Made by a program: the position numbers and the translations under genes
Part shown: positions 10,155-19,744 of the stretch, piece after piece
How the letters are laid out: every line of letters begins with the position of its first letter
Numbering within the stretch: position 1 is the stretch's first letter
Source of the DNA: Janthinobacterium sp. 64
GTDB lineage: Bacteria; Pseudomonadota; Gammaproteobacteria; Burkholderiales; Burkholderiaceae_D
Assembly: GCF_002813325.1 (NCBI RefSeq)
Contig: NZ_PHUG01000001.1
Location: 3,906,001 to 3,970,000 of the forward strand
Length of the DNA stretch: 64,000 bases
Reading direction: 5' to 3'
Notes under the pieces: model-generated
The model's input: only the letters and a program-made list of their open reading frames with translations
Told to the model about the DNA's origin: nothing
Database searches by the model: none

Positions 10155-10826
10155 TCAGGCAGGCGCCAGTTCCTGGAAGTAATACGTGGCGCCGCCCAGA
10201 TCGGCCGGCGCGTCATATTGCAGCACCTGCGTGCGGCGCAGCGCCACCGGGGCGCTGAAGGCGGGGCCGTCGTAGACGAAGGTGTGGAATTCGCCGTTTT
10301 CGCCGCAGGCGTCGACGCCGGGCGGCAGGTCGGCCAAAAAGGCGGCATCGAACTCGCGCCCGCAAAATGCGCGTGGCAGGTGCCGGCCATTGATGCACAC
10401 GACGATGGCCTTGAAGCCGGCGGCGAGAAATTCGTCGACCAGCGCGCGGCGGTCCCCGCCCCACAGGGGCAGGTGGGCCGTCAGGCCGGCCGCGGCGCAG
10501 ACTTTTTCTTCCCAGTCGCGGTGCGGCTGCAGGTCGATGTCGCCAAACAGCGCATGATCGATACCCTCGGCCTTGGCCGCGCGCAGCATGGCGATGAATT
10601 GCTCCTCGTAGCTGGCCCAGCTGGCGTGATAGCGCTGCAGGCGCGCGCCCAGGCTGGCCGCCTGCGCCTCAAGCAGCTCGGGCGGCACGCCGTGCGAGCG
10701 CGATTTGCGGCCGTCTTCATCCATGGCCGTGATCAACAGGGGAACGGCCATGCCGGCGTTGCGCGCGCGCCACAGGGCCAGGCAGGAATCCTTGCCGCCG
10801 CTCCAGGAAATCAGGGCCGTCGTCAT
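10155..10826 (-). CDS. PP-loop ATPase of the diphthine-ammonia ligase (Dph6)-like family
   Basis: A 223-residue protein with the PP-loop SGGKDS at residues 9-14, used to bind and adenylate with ATP, and conserved downstream blocks DHALFGDIDLQPHRDWEEKVC, AHLPLWGGDRRALVDEFLAAGFKAIVVCI and GENGEFHTFVYDGP. This is the pattern of the adenine nucleotide alpha-hydrolase/Dph6-related family. Bacteria have no diphthamide, so the real substrate is unknown. Its start overlaps the stop of the upstream acetyltransferase by 4 bases, implying translational coupling. Confidence 0.85.
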   Translation of the reverse strand: MTTALISWSGGKDSCLALWRARNAGMAVPLLITAMDEDGRKSRSHGVPPELLEAQAASLGARLQRYHASWASYEEQFIAMLRAAKAEGIDHALFGDIDLQPHRDWEEKVCAAAGLTAHLPLWGGDRRALVDEFLAAGFKAIVVCINGRHLPRAFCGREFDAAFLADLPPGVDACGENGEFHTFVYDGPAFSAPVALRRTQVLQYDAPADLGGATYYFQELAPA

Positions 10827-11299
10827 GCCGCTGTTTCCGGCGCCACTGCACGCAGCATATCGATGTGCTCAATGCCGTCTTCGTCGTACGGTGCGCTGAC
10901 GGTGACAAAACCGAAGGACTGATAGAAACGCTCCAGGTAGTGCTGCGCACCGATGCGGATGGCGTGACCGGGGTGCTGGCCTTCGGCGCGCGCGATGCCC
11001 TCCGCCAGCAGCAGCTTGCCGGCGCCCGTGGTGCGCGCTTCGGGCGCCGTCAGCACGCGGCCCAGCGACATTTCCACGTATTTGGCGCCCGGCGCCAGCA
11101 CGCGCAGATACGCGGCGAGCCGGCGCTGGCCATCGACCGTTTGCCAGCCCAGCAAATGCATGGCTTGCTGGTCATGGCCATCGAGGTCCGGGTAAATGCA
11201 CTGCTGTTCGATGACGAACACGCGCTGGCGCAAGGCCAGCACCTGGTACAAAGCGTGGGGGCCGAGTTCGTCGAAGGTTTGCCATTGCCAGGTGATCAT
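10823..11299 (-). CDS. elaA: ElaA-type GNAT acetyltransferase
   Basis: A 158-residue GNAT protein matching ElaA: N-terminal ITWQWQTFDELGPHALYQVLALRQRVFVIEQ, then CIYPDLDGHDQQAMHL, the strand ending in EMSLGRVLTAPEARTTGAGKLLL (acetyl-CoA binding loop) and the C-terminal YLERFYQSFGF. ElaA proteins are predicted N-acetyltransferases with no assigned physiological substrate. It is the first gene of a two-gene unit with the PP-loop ATPase (4-base overlap). Confidence 0.85.
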   Translation of the reverse strand: MITWQWQTFDELGPHALYQVLALRQRVFVIEQQCIYPDLDGHDQQAMHLLGWQTVDGQRRLAAYLRVLAPGAKYVEMSLGRVLTAPEARTTGAGKLLLAEGIARAEGQHPGHAIRIGAQHYLERFYQSFGFVTVSAPYDEDGIEHIDMLRAVAPETAA

Positions 11300-11347
11300 C
11301 GCTGTTCCAGGTTGTCAGGGAAAAGCGCCATTTTAAAGCGGCAGATG

Positions 11348-11380
11348 AAAAAAAACCGCGCTGCCTTTCGGGCAGCGTGG
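11348..11380 (-). terminator. Intrinsic terminator reading leftwards
   Basis: On the minus strand, the stem CGCTGCC/GGCAGCG is followed by CGG and a run of T. It probably ends the ohr transcript, whose coding region stops at 11529; the dispersed repeat at 11420-11515 would then lie in the ohr 3' UTR. Confidence 0.7.
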
Positions 11381-11419
11381 CTTTTGATGTGTAAACCTCT
11401 GGCTTACCGCGCCTGACAG

Positions 11420-11515
11420 AAGCGTAGCGAGCGGCAGTGATTTGTGGCAGAGAAGCGCAACCGTGCTGGAGCACGGTGAGCATCGCCGGCCGCAAAGCGC
11501 GACGCGCAGTAGCTT
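11420..11515 (-). repeat. Dispersed 96-bp intergenic repeat, copy 1
   Basis: The reverse complement matches 29929-30024 over its full 96 bp with about eight mismatches by eye. It contains an internal palindrome CCGTGCTNNAGCACGG and starts AAGCTACTGCGCG. It lies between ohr and its probable terminator and contains no plausible ORF. Confidence 0.85.
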
Positions 11516-11528
11516 ATGTCAGGTGCCA

Positions 11529-11954
11529 TCATACGATGGTCAGGGTAACGTCGATGTTGCCGCGCGTGGCGTTCGAGTACGGGCAAACGATGTGGGCGGC
11601 GGCGACCAGCGCTTCGGCGGCGGCGCGCTCCATGCCTGGCAGCGAGATTTTCAGTTCCACTTCGATGCCGAAGCCCGTGTCGATGGCGCCGATGCCGACG
11701 TTGCCTTCGATGGACAGATCCGCTGGCAGGGCGATCTTGTCGCGGCCGCCGACGAATTTCATGGCGCCGATGAAGCAGGCCGAGTAGCCGGCGGCGAACA
11801 GTTGTTCCGGATTGGTGCCCACGGCGCCATTGCCGCCCAGTTCTTTCGGCGTGGTCAGCTTGACGTCCAGCACATTATCGGACGACACGGCACGGCCTTC
11901 GCGGCCTCCGGTGGCGGTGGCTTGAGCGCGGTACAGGACTTGTTTGATCGACAT
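11529..11954 (-). CDS. ohr: Organic hydroperoxide resistance protein (Ohr)
   Basis: A 141-residue OsmC/Ohr protein. The two redox cysteines are C60 in YSACFIGAM and C124 in [13 protein letters not shown], with the conserved [11 protein letters not shown] segment just before the first. Ohr reduces organic and fatty-acid hydroperoxides with lipoyl-dependent recycling in the cytosol. Ohr is preferred over OsmC from the [13 protein letters not shown] and [10 protein letters not shown] blocks. Upstream, the AT-rich stretch 11970-12110 includes TATTTAATTGCAAGC, which resembles one half of an OhrR-type site, but no symmetric partner is clear and no ohrR gene is nearby. Confidence 0.92.
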   Translation of the reverse strand: MSIKQVLYRAQATATGGREGRAVSSDNVLDVKLTTPKELGGNGAVGTNPEQLFAAGYSACFIGAMKFVGGRDKIALPADLSIEGNVGIGAIDTGFGIEVELKISLPGMERAAAEALVAAAHIVCPYSNATRGNIDVTLTIV

Positions 11955-12239
11955 GATGGTTCCTTGAGTAAAGTAAATAGTTAACGACTAAATAGTGTGC
12001 TACTTGTTTCATGGGCTAATGCCCCAGGATGCCCGTCTGCAGAAGCGCTTGCCGGCGTCCATGTGCTCAATATATATCGTGCGCTATTTAATTGCAAGCT
12101 ATTTTATTTTCAGGCGATGCGGATTTGTGCTTTATTTTGATGCCTTTGTCGCCAGTATTGCCCTTCCATCGCATAATGGCCACCGTCGCCGGGGGCGATG
12201 GTTATGCTGGGCCCATTTCACACCCCAAGGAAAAAAATC

Positions 12240-13505
12240 ATGACTAGCCTTTTCTTTATCCTGCGCATCACCTTGGCCACGATGCTCACCTACATCATCG
12301 CCACGGCGATCCTGGTGGAGAATTTCCTGCGCTATATCTTCGGGCAGACGGAAGGCTTTTTTGTCATCGTTGGCGCGCTGCTGGCCAGCGCCGTCATCAC
12401 GAATGCGTTTTCGCACGTGCGCCGCGTGCGCCTGATCGCCGGCACCGTCAACGCCGGCACCCTGTCGAGCCGCCAGCGGCGCCAGATCGAGATTCCGTTC
12501 GAGGCGGGCGAGGCATTCGACATGATCGACGCGGCCATCCGCGAACTGCCGGGCAGCGAAGTGGTCGAAAGCGCGCGCGACAGCCTGCAGGTGCAGGCCA
12601 GAGTGCGCCGCGCGGCGCCGTACACGGACACGGGCTTGCCCCGCATGCGCGTGCTGGGTTTCCTGGAGCCGCGGCCGAACCAGATTCTCGCCACCGTCAC
12701 GCCGAATGGCGAAGCGGGCAGCGTGACCCTGATCTGCGAGCCGGCGCGCAATGCCTGGACCGACTGGTTCCTCGTCGACCATGGCAGCAACCTGGAAAAC
12801 GCGGAAGCGGTGACGCGGGCGATGACGCGCCGCGTGGCGCAGCGCCGGCGCGGCGAGCAGGCCGAGGCGCGCCAGACGGTGACGGAAAAGGAACTCACGG
12901 TGGCCAAGCTGAGCCTGCTGCATGCGCAGGTGGAGCCGCACTTCCTGTACAACACCCTGGCCAGCGCGCAGCTGCTCACGCGCAGCGACCCCGTGCGCGC
13001 CGACGAGATGCTGGGCAACCTGATTCTGTACCTGCGCCACTCGCTGCCGCGCACGGAGCAAGCCATGTCGACCCTGGGCACGGAGCTGGAACGGGCGCGC
13101 GCCTACCTCGATATTTTGAAAATCCGCATGGGCGGACGCCTGAACCTGCAGATCGAAGTGCCGCAATACCTGCGCCAGGCGGAACTGCCGCCGATGATGC
13201 TGCAAACCCTGGTGGAAAACGCCATCAAGCATGGCCTGGAGCCGAAGAGCGGCGGCGGCACCATCTGGATCATGGCGCGCAGCGGCAATGGCACGGTGAT
13301 CGTCACGGTGGCCGACGACGGCAAGGGGTTCAGCGACGACGGCGCCGGCACGGGCATCGGCCTGCGCAATGTGCGCGAACGCCTGCGCCTGACTTACGGC
13401 AATACCGCCGCGTTTGCCATCGTCGCCAATTTCCCCGATGGCGTGACGGCCACCATCACGGTGCCCGACAGCACGGCGCAAGGAGTGTCCCATGCATCAG
13501 CCTGA
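12240..13505 (+). CDS. LytS/AlgZ-type sensor histidine kinase
   Basis: The ATG at 12240 follows CCAAGGAAAAAAATC and gives 421 residues. Two hydrophobic helices occupy about residues 3-25 and 38-58. They are followed by a soluble region of about 160 residues without a recognised sensor, the His_kinase block VEPHFLYNTLASAQLL with the phospho-acceptor histidine, and an HATPase domain (ENAIKHGLEPKSGGG, VADDGKGF, GTGIGLRNVRERL). This is the architecture of LytS/YehU-type kinases. The gene overlaps the LytTR regulator gene by 14 bp, so the pair is one operon and one signalling system. The signal is unknown. Confidence 0.9.
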   Translation: MTSLFFILRITLATMLTYIIATAILVENFLRYIFGQTEGFFVIVGALLASAVITNAFSHVRRVRLIAGTVNAGTLSSRQRRQIEIPFEAGEAFDMIDAAIRELPGSEVVESARDSLQVQARVRRAAPYTDTGLPRMRVLGFLEPRPNQILATVTPNGEAGSVTLICEPARNAWTDWFLVDHGSNLENAEAVTRAMTRRVAQRRRGEQAEARQTVTEKELTVAKLSLLHAQVEPHFLYNTLASAQLLTRSDPVRADEMLGNLILYLRHSLPRTEQAMSTLGTELERARAYLDILKIRMGGRLNLQIEVPQYLRQAELPPMMLQTLVENAIKHGLEPKSGGGTIWIMARSGNGTVIVTVADDGKGFSDDGAGTGIGLRNVRERLRLTYGNTAAFAIVANFPDGVTATITVPDSTAQGVSHASA

Positions 13506-14274
13506 GATGACTTGCGTCATCGCCGAAGATGAAACCCTGCTGCGCGATGCGCTGGTGGCCTTGCTGGCCGAGGAGTGGCCCTGCTTGCGCATCGTTGCCG
13601 CCTGCGATGACGGCGGCACGGCGCTCGAGGCCATCGCCACCCTGCGCCCCGACGTTGCCTTTCTCGACATCCGCATGCCGGGTTTGACGGGGCTGGAAGT
13701 GGCCGCTGGCGCGCTCGACGCCAGTCCCGCCACGCAGGTGGTGTTCGTCACGGCCTACGACCAGTACGCGATCGATGCCTTCGACAAGGGCGCCGTCGAT
13801 TACTTATTGAAACCGATCGCCCGCGAGCGCCTGCGGGCGACCTTGCAGCGCGTGCAGGCGCGGGCCGGCAAGGCAAAGGCGGGCGACGGCGCGCTGGCCG
13901 GCTTGCTGCAGCAATTGAGCAGTGCTTTGCCGGCCGCGGCCAAATCGCCGCCGCTGGTGTGGCTGACGGCCAGCAGCGGCAAGGATACGCGGTTGATCAT
14001 GGTGGAAGACATCGCCTATTTTCAGTCCGATACCAAGTACACGGCCGTCATGACGGCCGATGGCGAGGCGCTGCTGCGCAAGCCGATCCGCGAACTGCTC
14101 GACGTGCTCGATCCGGCCATCTTCAAGCAGATCCACCGTTCCACCATCGTCAACATGAAGATGGTGGCGTCGGTGACGCGCGACGAGGTGGGCCGCGGCG
14201 CCTTGCGCCTGAAAACGCGGCCGGAAACCCTGGCCGTGAGCCAGCCGTTCATGAGTTTGTTTCGGAATATGTAG
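13492..14274 (+). CDS. LytTR-family response regulator
   Basis: A 260-residue regulator with an N-terminal receiver (acidic EDE at 12-14, phospho-acceptor D59 in FLDIRMPG, conserved T/K positions in VFVTAYDQYAIDAFDKGAVDYLLKP) and a C-terminal LytTR DNA-binding domain (IMVEDIAYFQSDTKYTAVMT, FKQIHRSTIVNMKMV). It is partnered with the overlapping histidine kinase gene. LytTR regulators bind direct repeats at promoters of envelope or quorum-related genes; the targets here cannot be told. Confidence 0.92.
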   Translation: MHQPEMTCVIAEDETLLRDALVALLAEEWPCLRIVAACDDGGTALEAIATLRPDVAFLDIRMPGLTGLEVAAGALDASPATQVVFVTAYDQYAIDAFDKGAVDYLLKPIARERLRATLQRVQARAGKAKAGDGALAGLLQQLSSALPAAAKSPPLVWLTASSGKDTRLIMVEDIAYFQSDTKYTAVMTADGEALLRKPIRELLDVLDPAIFKQIHRSTIVNMKMVASVTRDEVGRGALRLKTRPETLAVSQPFMSLFRNM

Positions 14275-14280
14275 GCTGGC

Positions 14281-15324
14281 TTACTCCGCCGTCTCAAAAC
14301 CTTCCAGCACATTGACGACATTGATGCCGATTTCCTTCACTGCATAGCCGCCTTCGAGGATGAAGGCGGTGGGCAGGTTCAGATGCGCCAGGCGCTCGCC
14401 CACGCGCAGGTAGTCGCCGCTTTGCAGGGCGAAGTGTGACAGCGGGTCGCCGACGAAGGTGTCCACGCCGAGCGACACCACCAGCGCGTCGGGCGCGTAC
14501 ATCTTGATGCGCAGGCAAGCCGTTTCCAGCGCGGCGAACCAGTTGGCCGTGGTGCTGCCGGCCGGCAGCGGCAGGTTGACGTTGTAGCCCAGCCCCGCGT
14601 CGCTGCCTGTCTCATCGGCGTGGCCCAGGTAAAACGGGTATTCGCTGCGCGGGTCGGCGTGGATCGAGGCAAACAGCACGTCGTTGCGCGCATAAAAGAT
14701 GCTTTGGGTGCCATTGCCGTGGTGGTAATCGATATCGAGGATGGCGACCTTGCGGGCGCCGTCGTCGAGCAGATGCTGCGCGGCCAGGGCCGCGTTGTTC
14801 AGGAAACAGTAGCCGCCAAAGAAATCGCTGCCCGCATGGTGGCCCGGCGGGCGCGTCAGGGCGAACGTGGCGCGCTCGCCCAGGCGCAGCGCGTGCGCCG
14901 CGTTGACGGCGCAGTCGGCGCCCGTCTTGGCCGCCGTCCACGTGCCGGCCGTCAGCGGCGTGCCGTTGTCCATCGAGTACAGGCCCAGCCTGGCCGTGAA
15001 GTCGTCCGGTTCGATATCGCTGCGCAAGGTGCGCACGGGCCACACGGATGGCAAGGCATCTTTGCTGGCATTGTCGGGGTCGAGCGCCAGCCAGTCGTGC
15101 CAGGCGTGGCGCAGGAAGTGCAGGTAACGGGGCGTGTGGATGCGCTCTAACGACGTCAGCGGTACACCGTGCGGCGTGACGATGCGGCCCAGGTTGCGCC
15201 GTCCCAGTTCGGCCACCACCATGTCGGCCCGTTCGGGCGTCTCGAAGCAGGGCACCAGGGTGCCGCGAAACATTTCGAAGCGGCCCCGGTGCTGGCCGTG
15301 CAATTCATTGTAGAAGGTCAGCAT
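14281..15324 (-). CDS. Class II histone deacetylase/acetylpolyamine amidohydrolase family protein
   Basis: A 347-residue cytosolic zinc amidohydrolase. Catalytic elements are RPPGHHAG (about 158-165, tandem catalytic histidines), DIDYHHGNGTQ (about 197-207, with two zinc ligands), and the later SLGVDTFVGDP aspartate. The family deacetylates acetylated polyamines or similar small amides in bacteria. The MLTFYNELH start and overall length are close to bacterial acetylpolyamine amidohydrolases. It converges with the LytTR operon, ending 6 bp after it. Confidence 0.9.
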   Translation of the reverse strand: MLTFYNELHGQHRGRFEMFRGTLVPCFETPERADMVVAELGRRNLGRIVTPHGVPLTSLERIHTPRYLHFLRHAWHDWLALDPDNASKDALPSVWPVRTLRSDIEPDDFTARLGLYSMDNGTPLTAGTWTAAKTGADCAVNAAHALRLGERATFALTRPPGHHAGSDFFGGYCFLNNAALAAQHLLDDGARKVAILDIDYHHGNGTQSIFYARNDVLFASIHADPRSEYPFYLGHADETGSDAGLGYNVNLPLPAGSTTANWFAALETACLRIKMYAPDALVVSLGVDTFVGDPLSHFALQSGDYLRVGERLAHLNLPTAFILEGGYAVKEIGINVVNVLEGFETAE

Positions 15325-15342
15325 CGGGGCGTTTGTGCAAGG

Positions 15343-16944
15343 TCAGGTGTGCGAGCACAGGGTGCTGGCGCGGTAGGCGGCGACGAAATCGTCGAAGCTG
15401 CCGGCGGGCGCCGCCTCCATGGCGCGCTGCTCGGCCAGCGAGCTGGCGGCCATCGCGTCGAAATACGCGCTTTGTTCCTTGCTTGCCGGATGCGCGCGGA
15501 AGTAGGCGGCGTGGCGCTCGCTCTGGCGCAGGCCGAAGGCGGCAAACGAACCGCCGTTGGCGCGCAGCTCGGCCAATACCTTGGCCGATGGCGTCGTGTC
15601 CGGGTCGGCCAATTTTGCTGCCTGCGCCGCCAGGCTGTCCGCGTGTGCCGTGCCGCCATGGCGAGAGTCGAGCAAGGCCGCCACGGGGGCGATGCGCGCC
15701 AGCAATTGCTCGCCCCACGCCTGCAAGCTGATTTCCTCGCCATCGCGGTGCAGGGTCAGGCCCGGCGTGCGGCCTTCCTTGACGGTGCGCGCAAAATTGT
15801 GCGTGTAGCAGGCGCTTTGCTCGGCGGAAATTGGCGCGCTGTCGTCGAGCGCGCAGAACAGCAAAAACGCGTCGAGGAAGCGGCCCGTTTCCAGGCTGAT
15901 GCCGACCGGTTCGAACGGGTCGACATCCATGCAGCGCACTTCGATGTATTGCACGCCGCGCAGGCACAGGGCCTGGATCGGGCGCTCGCCCGTGCGGATC
16001 ACGCGCTTCGGGCGGATGGTCGAATAGTATTCATTTTCGATCTGCAGCACGTTGGTGGACAATTGTATCCACTCGCCATCCTTCTTCGTGCCCAGCGTTT
16101 CGTACGGCGGATACGGATCGTTGACGGCGTGCGTGAGCGCGTTGACGTAATCATCGAGGCTGTTTTCGTGCGGGCGCAGGCCGGACTGGGCATCGTTCTG
16201 GTAGCCGAGGTCGCTCATGCGCAGGCTGGTGGCATACGGCAGGAACAGCGTGTCGTCGGACAAGGTGTCGAGCTTGTGCGCGCGGCCGCGCAGGAAACCG
16301 GCGGACAGGGCCGGCGAGGCGCCGAACAGATACATCAGCAGCCAGCTGTAGCGGCGGAAATTGCGGATCGTCGCCAGGTAGCTTGCCGACTGCACGTCTT
16401 TTGGCGAGGCGGTTGCCTGCGTCGGGCTGGCGCTGGTCTCCGGGTTGCTGGCGAGCACTTGCCACAGCTGTTCGTCGAGCGAATAGTTGTAATGGATGCC
16501 GGCGATGCATTGCATGGCCTTGCCGTAGCGCAAGGCCAGGCCGCGCCGGTAGACGTGCTTGAGCATGCCCATGTTCGAGCTGCCGTAGTTGGCGATTTCG
16601 ATGTCCGCTTCGGGCGGCAGCTGGCACGGCATCGACTGGCTCCACAACAATTCGTCGCCGAGGCGGCTGTAGGCGTGGCGGTGCACGGTATCGAGCTTGT
16701 CGAGCGTGACGGCGATGTCGCTTTCGGCCGGGGTGATGAATTCGAGCAGCGCTTCGGCGTAGTCGGTGGTGATTTCAGGGTGCGTCAGCGCCGAGCCCAG
16801 GGCGGCGGGGTGGGGCGTGGAAGCCAGATGGCCGGCAGGGTCGACGCGCAGGGTTTCACGCTCGATGCCGCGCAAGCCGCCCAGCAGCGCGCGGTTGGCA
16901 TCTTCGGTCAGCAATGCCAGGCGGCGAGTCAACAGGTTGGGCAA
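15343..16944 (-). CDS. gshA: Glutamate-cysteine ligase (GshA, proteobacterial type 1)
   Basis: I place the start at TTG 16944, preceded by AAGGAAGCTC, giving 533 residues; the E. coli enzyme also uses TTG and has 518 residues. Family motifs include [22 protein letters not shown] near the N-terminus, [18 protein letters not shown], and [17 protein letters not shown]. The enzyme joins glutamate and cysteine using ATP, the first step of glutathione synthesis. An in-frame extension up to 17028 exists but lacks family sequence. The gene ends 18 bp after the start of the deacetylase gene, on the same strand. Confidence 0.95.
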   Translation of the reverse strand: MPNLLTRRLALLTEDANRALLGGLRGIERETLRVDPAGHLASTPHPAALGSALTHPEITTDYAEALLEFITPAESDIAVTLDKLDTVHRHAYSRLGDELLWSQSMPCQLPPEADIEIANYGSSNMGMLKHVYRRGLALRYGKAMQCIAGIHYNYSLDEQLWQVLASNPETSASPTQATASPKDVQSASYLATIRNFRRYSWLLMYLFGASPALSAGFLRGRAHKLDTLSDDTLFLPYATSLRMSDLGYQNDAQSGLRPHENSLDDYVNALTHAVNDPYPPYETLGTKKDGEWIQLSTNVLQIENEYYSTIRPKRVIRTGERPIQALCLRGVQYIEVRCMDVDPFEPVGISLETGRFLDAFLLFCALDDSAPISAEQSACYTHNFARTVKEGRTPGLTLHRDGEEISLQAWGEQLLARIAPVAALLDSRHGGTAHADSLAAQAAKLADPDTTPSAKVLAELRANGGSFAAFGLRQSERHAAYFRAHPASKEQSAYFDAMAASSLAEQRAMEAAPAGSFDDFVAAYRASTLCSHT

Positions 16945-17157
16945 TTTGAGCTTCCTTTCTTGTGCAGCATATAAATAATTTGTGCTGAGATTAACCGAAT
17001 TTTGGCAAATGCGTCGGCGCCGGCCCAAAAAATGCCGCGTCGCCAGCGTCCGCCCCGGGCAGGAAGGGCGGCGCTTCGGTCAGGAATGCGCTTGATATTT
17101 TAACAAACTGCGGGGGGATCTGGCGCGCCGCCGGGTCAAGCTTTGCGCAGATGGCGG

Positions 17158-17988
17158 TCAGCCCAGGCGGGCGCCGCTGACGCGCTCGATGCCGGCCAGG
17201 TCGCGCCAGCTTTGCACTTTGCCGTAGCCGGCGTCGGCCAGCAAGCCGCGCACGGATACCGCCTGGTCGTAGCCGTGCTCCATCAGCAGCCAGGCGCCCG
17301 ACGCCAGGTGGCGCGCGGCGCCGGAGACGATGGTGCGCAGGGCCGACAGGCCGTCCGCGTGGTCGGTCAGCGCACCGGCCGGCTCGAAGCGCAGATCGCC
17401 TTCGGCCAGGTGGCGGTCGCCGCTGGCGATGTAGGGGGGATTGGAGACGATCAGGTCGAATTTTTCCGTGCCCAGCGCTTCGAACCAGTCGCTGGCCATG
17501 AAGGTGATGTTGACGCCGTTGGCGCTGGCGTTGCGGCGCGCCACGGCCAGGGCCGTGCTGCTGACGTCCAGGGCCGTGACGACGGCGTCGGGCCGCGTGT
17601 ACGCCAGCGCGACGGCGATGGCGCCGCTGCCCGTGCCCATGTCGAGCACCCGTCCGCCGGGCGGCAGGCGTTCGAGCGCCAGTTCCACCAGCACTTCCGT
17701 GTCGGGGCGGGGGATCAGCACGGCGTCGTTGACTTCGAACGGCAGGCCGAAGAATTCGCGCTGGCCAACGATGTAGGCGATCGGCTCGCCTTGCAGGCGG
17801 CGCGCCAGCAAGCTCGATAAACGTTCGGCTTCATCGGAAGTGAGCACACGCTCCGACTGCGTGATCAGGCTCACGCGCGACAGGCCCAGCGCGTGGCCCA
17901 GCAGGATGCGGTTGTCGAGCGCATCGAGCAGCGGACGGATTTGCAGCGCGCCGACAGTGCTGCCGGCGGGAATCAAGGTTTCTGGCAT
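17158..17988 (-). CDS. prmC: Peptide chain release factor N5-glutamine methyltransferase
   Basis: A 276-residue SAM-dependent methyltransferase with an N-terminal helical domain, the SAM loop DMGTGSGAIAVALA (about 120-133) and the catalytic NPPYI motif that binds the target glutamine. PrmC methylates the glutamine of the GGQ motif in RF1 and RF2. prfA, which encodes RF1, lies two genes upstream on the same strand, a common pairing. dsbB is inserted between them and ends 10 bp before this start. Confidence 0.95.
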   Translation of the reverse strand: MPETLIPAGSTVGALQIRPLLDALDNRILLGHALGLSRVSLITQSERVLTSDEAERLSSLLARRLQGEPIAYIVGQREFFGLPFEVNDAVLIPRPDTEVLVELALERLPPGGRVLDMGTGSGAIAVALAYTRPDAVVTALDVSSTALAVARRNASANGVNITFMASDWFEALGTEKFDLIVSNPPYIASGDRHLAEGDLRFEPAGALTDHADGLSALRTIVSGAARHLASGAWLLMEHGYDQAVSVRGLLADAGYGKVQSWRDLAGIERVSGARLG

Positions 17989-17998
17989 GAATAGTCTA

Positions 17999-18469
17999 TT
18001 ATTTCTGGCGGCGCAGCAGTGTCCACAGCAGGCCTACGGTAAAAATGGCGAACCAGGCGAATGCCCATTGCGGGATCGACAGGCCGAAAAACGGCTCGCC
18101 GGCGTTTTCGCAGGCGCCATACGATTCAAACATGAACGGCATGAGTTCGGCCGTGAAGATCTTGTTCAGCGCCGTTTCCACCGGGTCGATGCCGCACGAG
18201 AAGCCGGGGTTGGCCAGCACGTACAAATGCTTGGCGCCTACGCCCAGGCCGCCCAGGGCCGCCAGGACACCGATGCCGGCGCCGATTTTCGGCCGGTTCG
18301 CCGCCGCGCCAGCCAGGCAGGCGATGCCGATGGCGAGGAACAGGTAGCGCTGGATCACGCACAGGGGGCACGGCGCCATGTTCATGGCATGTTGCAAATA
18401 CATGGCCACGCCCAGCATCAGGAAACACAGGGCGGCGATCGACAGGAGGACGGTGCGTGAATTTTTCAT
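17999..18469 (-). CDS. dsbB: Disulfide bond formation protein B
   Basis: Starting at the ATG at 18469 the protein has 156 residues with four membrane helices. The two periplasmic cysteine pairs are visible: C34/C37 in CPLC, beside the quinone-binding arginine region (CVIQRYLF), and C92/C120 in the second loop. DsbB reoxidises DsbA and passes electrons to quinone. The open frame extends further upstream (to 18517) but that part is not membrane-like. Its place between prfA and prmC is unusual for its function. Confidence 0.94.
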   Translation of the reverse strand: MKNSRTVLLSIAALCFLMLGVAMYLQHAMNMAPCPLCVIQRYLFLAIGIACLAGAAANRPKIGAGIGVLAALGGLGVGAKHLYVLANPGFSCGIDPVETALNKIFTAELMPFMFESYGACENAGEPFFGLSIPQWAFAWFAIFTVGLLWTLLRRQK

Positions 18470-18554
18470 GGGCGACACGGTGAGGTGGATGGAATCGAGC
18501 TGGTCATTTTCGCACAAGGGCCGATTTTTATTGCTTAGCCGCTACTTAAACCCC

Positions 18555-18567
18555 GGGGTCTGACCCC
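18555..18567. repeat. GGGGTC-type short palindrome (single unit)
   Basis: GGGGTCTGACCCC lies between dsbB and prfA. It is the core of the double palindromes at 38522-38548 and 41777-41803 and of a half unit at 60533-60544. Confidence 0.6.
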
Positions 18568-18572
18568 AGCCT

Positions 18573-19649
18573 TTAGTCACCCAGCGCGGCCAACAATTCA
18601 GCCTGGTGCTCCGCCGCCAGCGCATTCGTCAACTCCGTCAAATCCCCGTCCATGATGAAGTCGAGCTTATATAAGGTCAGATTGATGCGGTGGTCCGTCA
18701 GGCGGCCCTGCGGGAAGTTATAAGTGCGGATGCGCTCGCTGCGGTCACCCGAGCCGATCAGGCTCTTGCGCGTGGCCGCTTCCTTCGACTGCTGTTCGCG
18801 CAGCTGCACGTCCTTGATGCGCGCGGCCAGCACTTTCATCGCTTGCGCCTTGTTCTTGTGCTGGCTGCGGTCATCCTGGCACTCCACCACGATGCCAGTT
18901 GGCAAGTGGGTGATGCGCACGGCCGAATCGGTCTTGTTGATGTGCTGTCCGCCCGCGCCCGAGGCGCGGTAGGTGTCGATGCGCAGGTCGGCCGGGTTGA
19001 TGTTGACGTCTTCCACTTCATCGGCTTCCGGCATCACGGCCACCGTGCAGGCGGACGTATGGATGCGGCCCTGCGTTTCCGTGGCCGGCACGCGCTGCAC
19101 GCGGTGGCCGCCCGACTCGAATTTCAGCTTCGAATACGCGCCATTGCCGACCACGCGCACGATCACTTCGCGGTAGCCGCCCAGGTCGGAGTCGGACGAC
19201 GACACCAGCTCGACTTGCCAGCGGTTGCGTTCGGCAAAGCGCGAGTACATGCGCAGCAGGTCGCCGGCGAACAGGGCCGATTCATCGCCGCCCGTGCCGG
19301 CACGAATTTCCAGGAAGATATTGCGCTCGTCATTGACATCCTTCGGCAGCAGCATGGTTTGCAATTCGCGTTCCAGGCGCGCCATGGTGGTTTTCGCCGC
19401 CTCGATTTCTTCCTGCGCGAATTCCTTCATGTCCGGGTCGCCCAGCATCTCTTGCGCCGTCGCAATATCGTTGCCCGCTTCCTGGTAGGAATGGTACAGG
19501 GCCACCAGCGGGCCCAGTTCGGCGTGCTCGCGCGTCATCTTGCGGTAGCTGTCCATGTTCGACGTGGCGTCCGGGTGCATCAGCAGTTCGTCGAGTTCGA
19601 CCAGGCGGTTCGCCAGTTGATCGAGTTTGCCCAGCATGGATGGTTTCAT
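18573..19649 (-). CDS. prfA: Peptide chain release factor 1
   Basis: A 358-residue class I release factor. It has an N-terminal coiled helical domain, the central [21 protein letters not shown] block, and the catalytic GGQ in [20 protein letters not shown] (about residue 232), which reaches the peptidyl transferase centre. The anticodon-like loop region and C-terminal [19 protein letters not shown] are those of RF1 rather than RF2 (no programmed frameshift). It recognises UAA and UAG stops. It lies downstream of hemA on the same strand, the classical hemA-prfA order. Confidence 0.96.
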   Translation of the reverse strand: MKPSMLGKLDQLANRLVELDELLMHPDATSNMDSYRKMTREHAELGPLVALYHSYQEAGNDIATAQEMLGDPDMKEFAQEEIEAAKTTMARLERELQTMLLPKDVNDERNIFLEIRAGTGGDESALFAGDLLRMYSRFAERNRWQVELVSSSDSDLGGYREVIVRVVGNGAYSKLKFESGGHRVQRVPATETQGRIHTSACTVAVMPEADEVEDVNINPADLRIDTYRASGAGGQHINKTDSAVRITHLPTGIVVECQDDRSQHKNKAQAMKVLAARIKDVQLREQQSKEAATRKSLIGSGDRSERIRTYNFPQGRLTDHRINLTLYKLDFIMDGDLTELTNALAAEHQAELLAALGD

Positions 19650-19744
19650 AGCGATTCGCGGTAAAAGAGTGTAGGGATGGTGCGGTCCGGCAAGCCCGGC
19701 AGGCGGGCAAGGGTAGCCGCGCGCGGGCGGCCAGCGGGGCTGCG

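Noticed and set aside
12060..12115. OhrR-type operator upstream of ohr
   Set aside because: Only one half-site-like stretch (TATTTAATTGCAAGC) is visible, without a symmetric partner, and no ohrR gene is nearby.
15169..16974. 601-codon open frame on the plus strand
   Set aside because: Antisense to gshA and the deacetylase gene; a GC-rich shadow frame.
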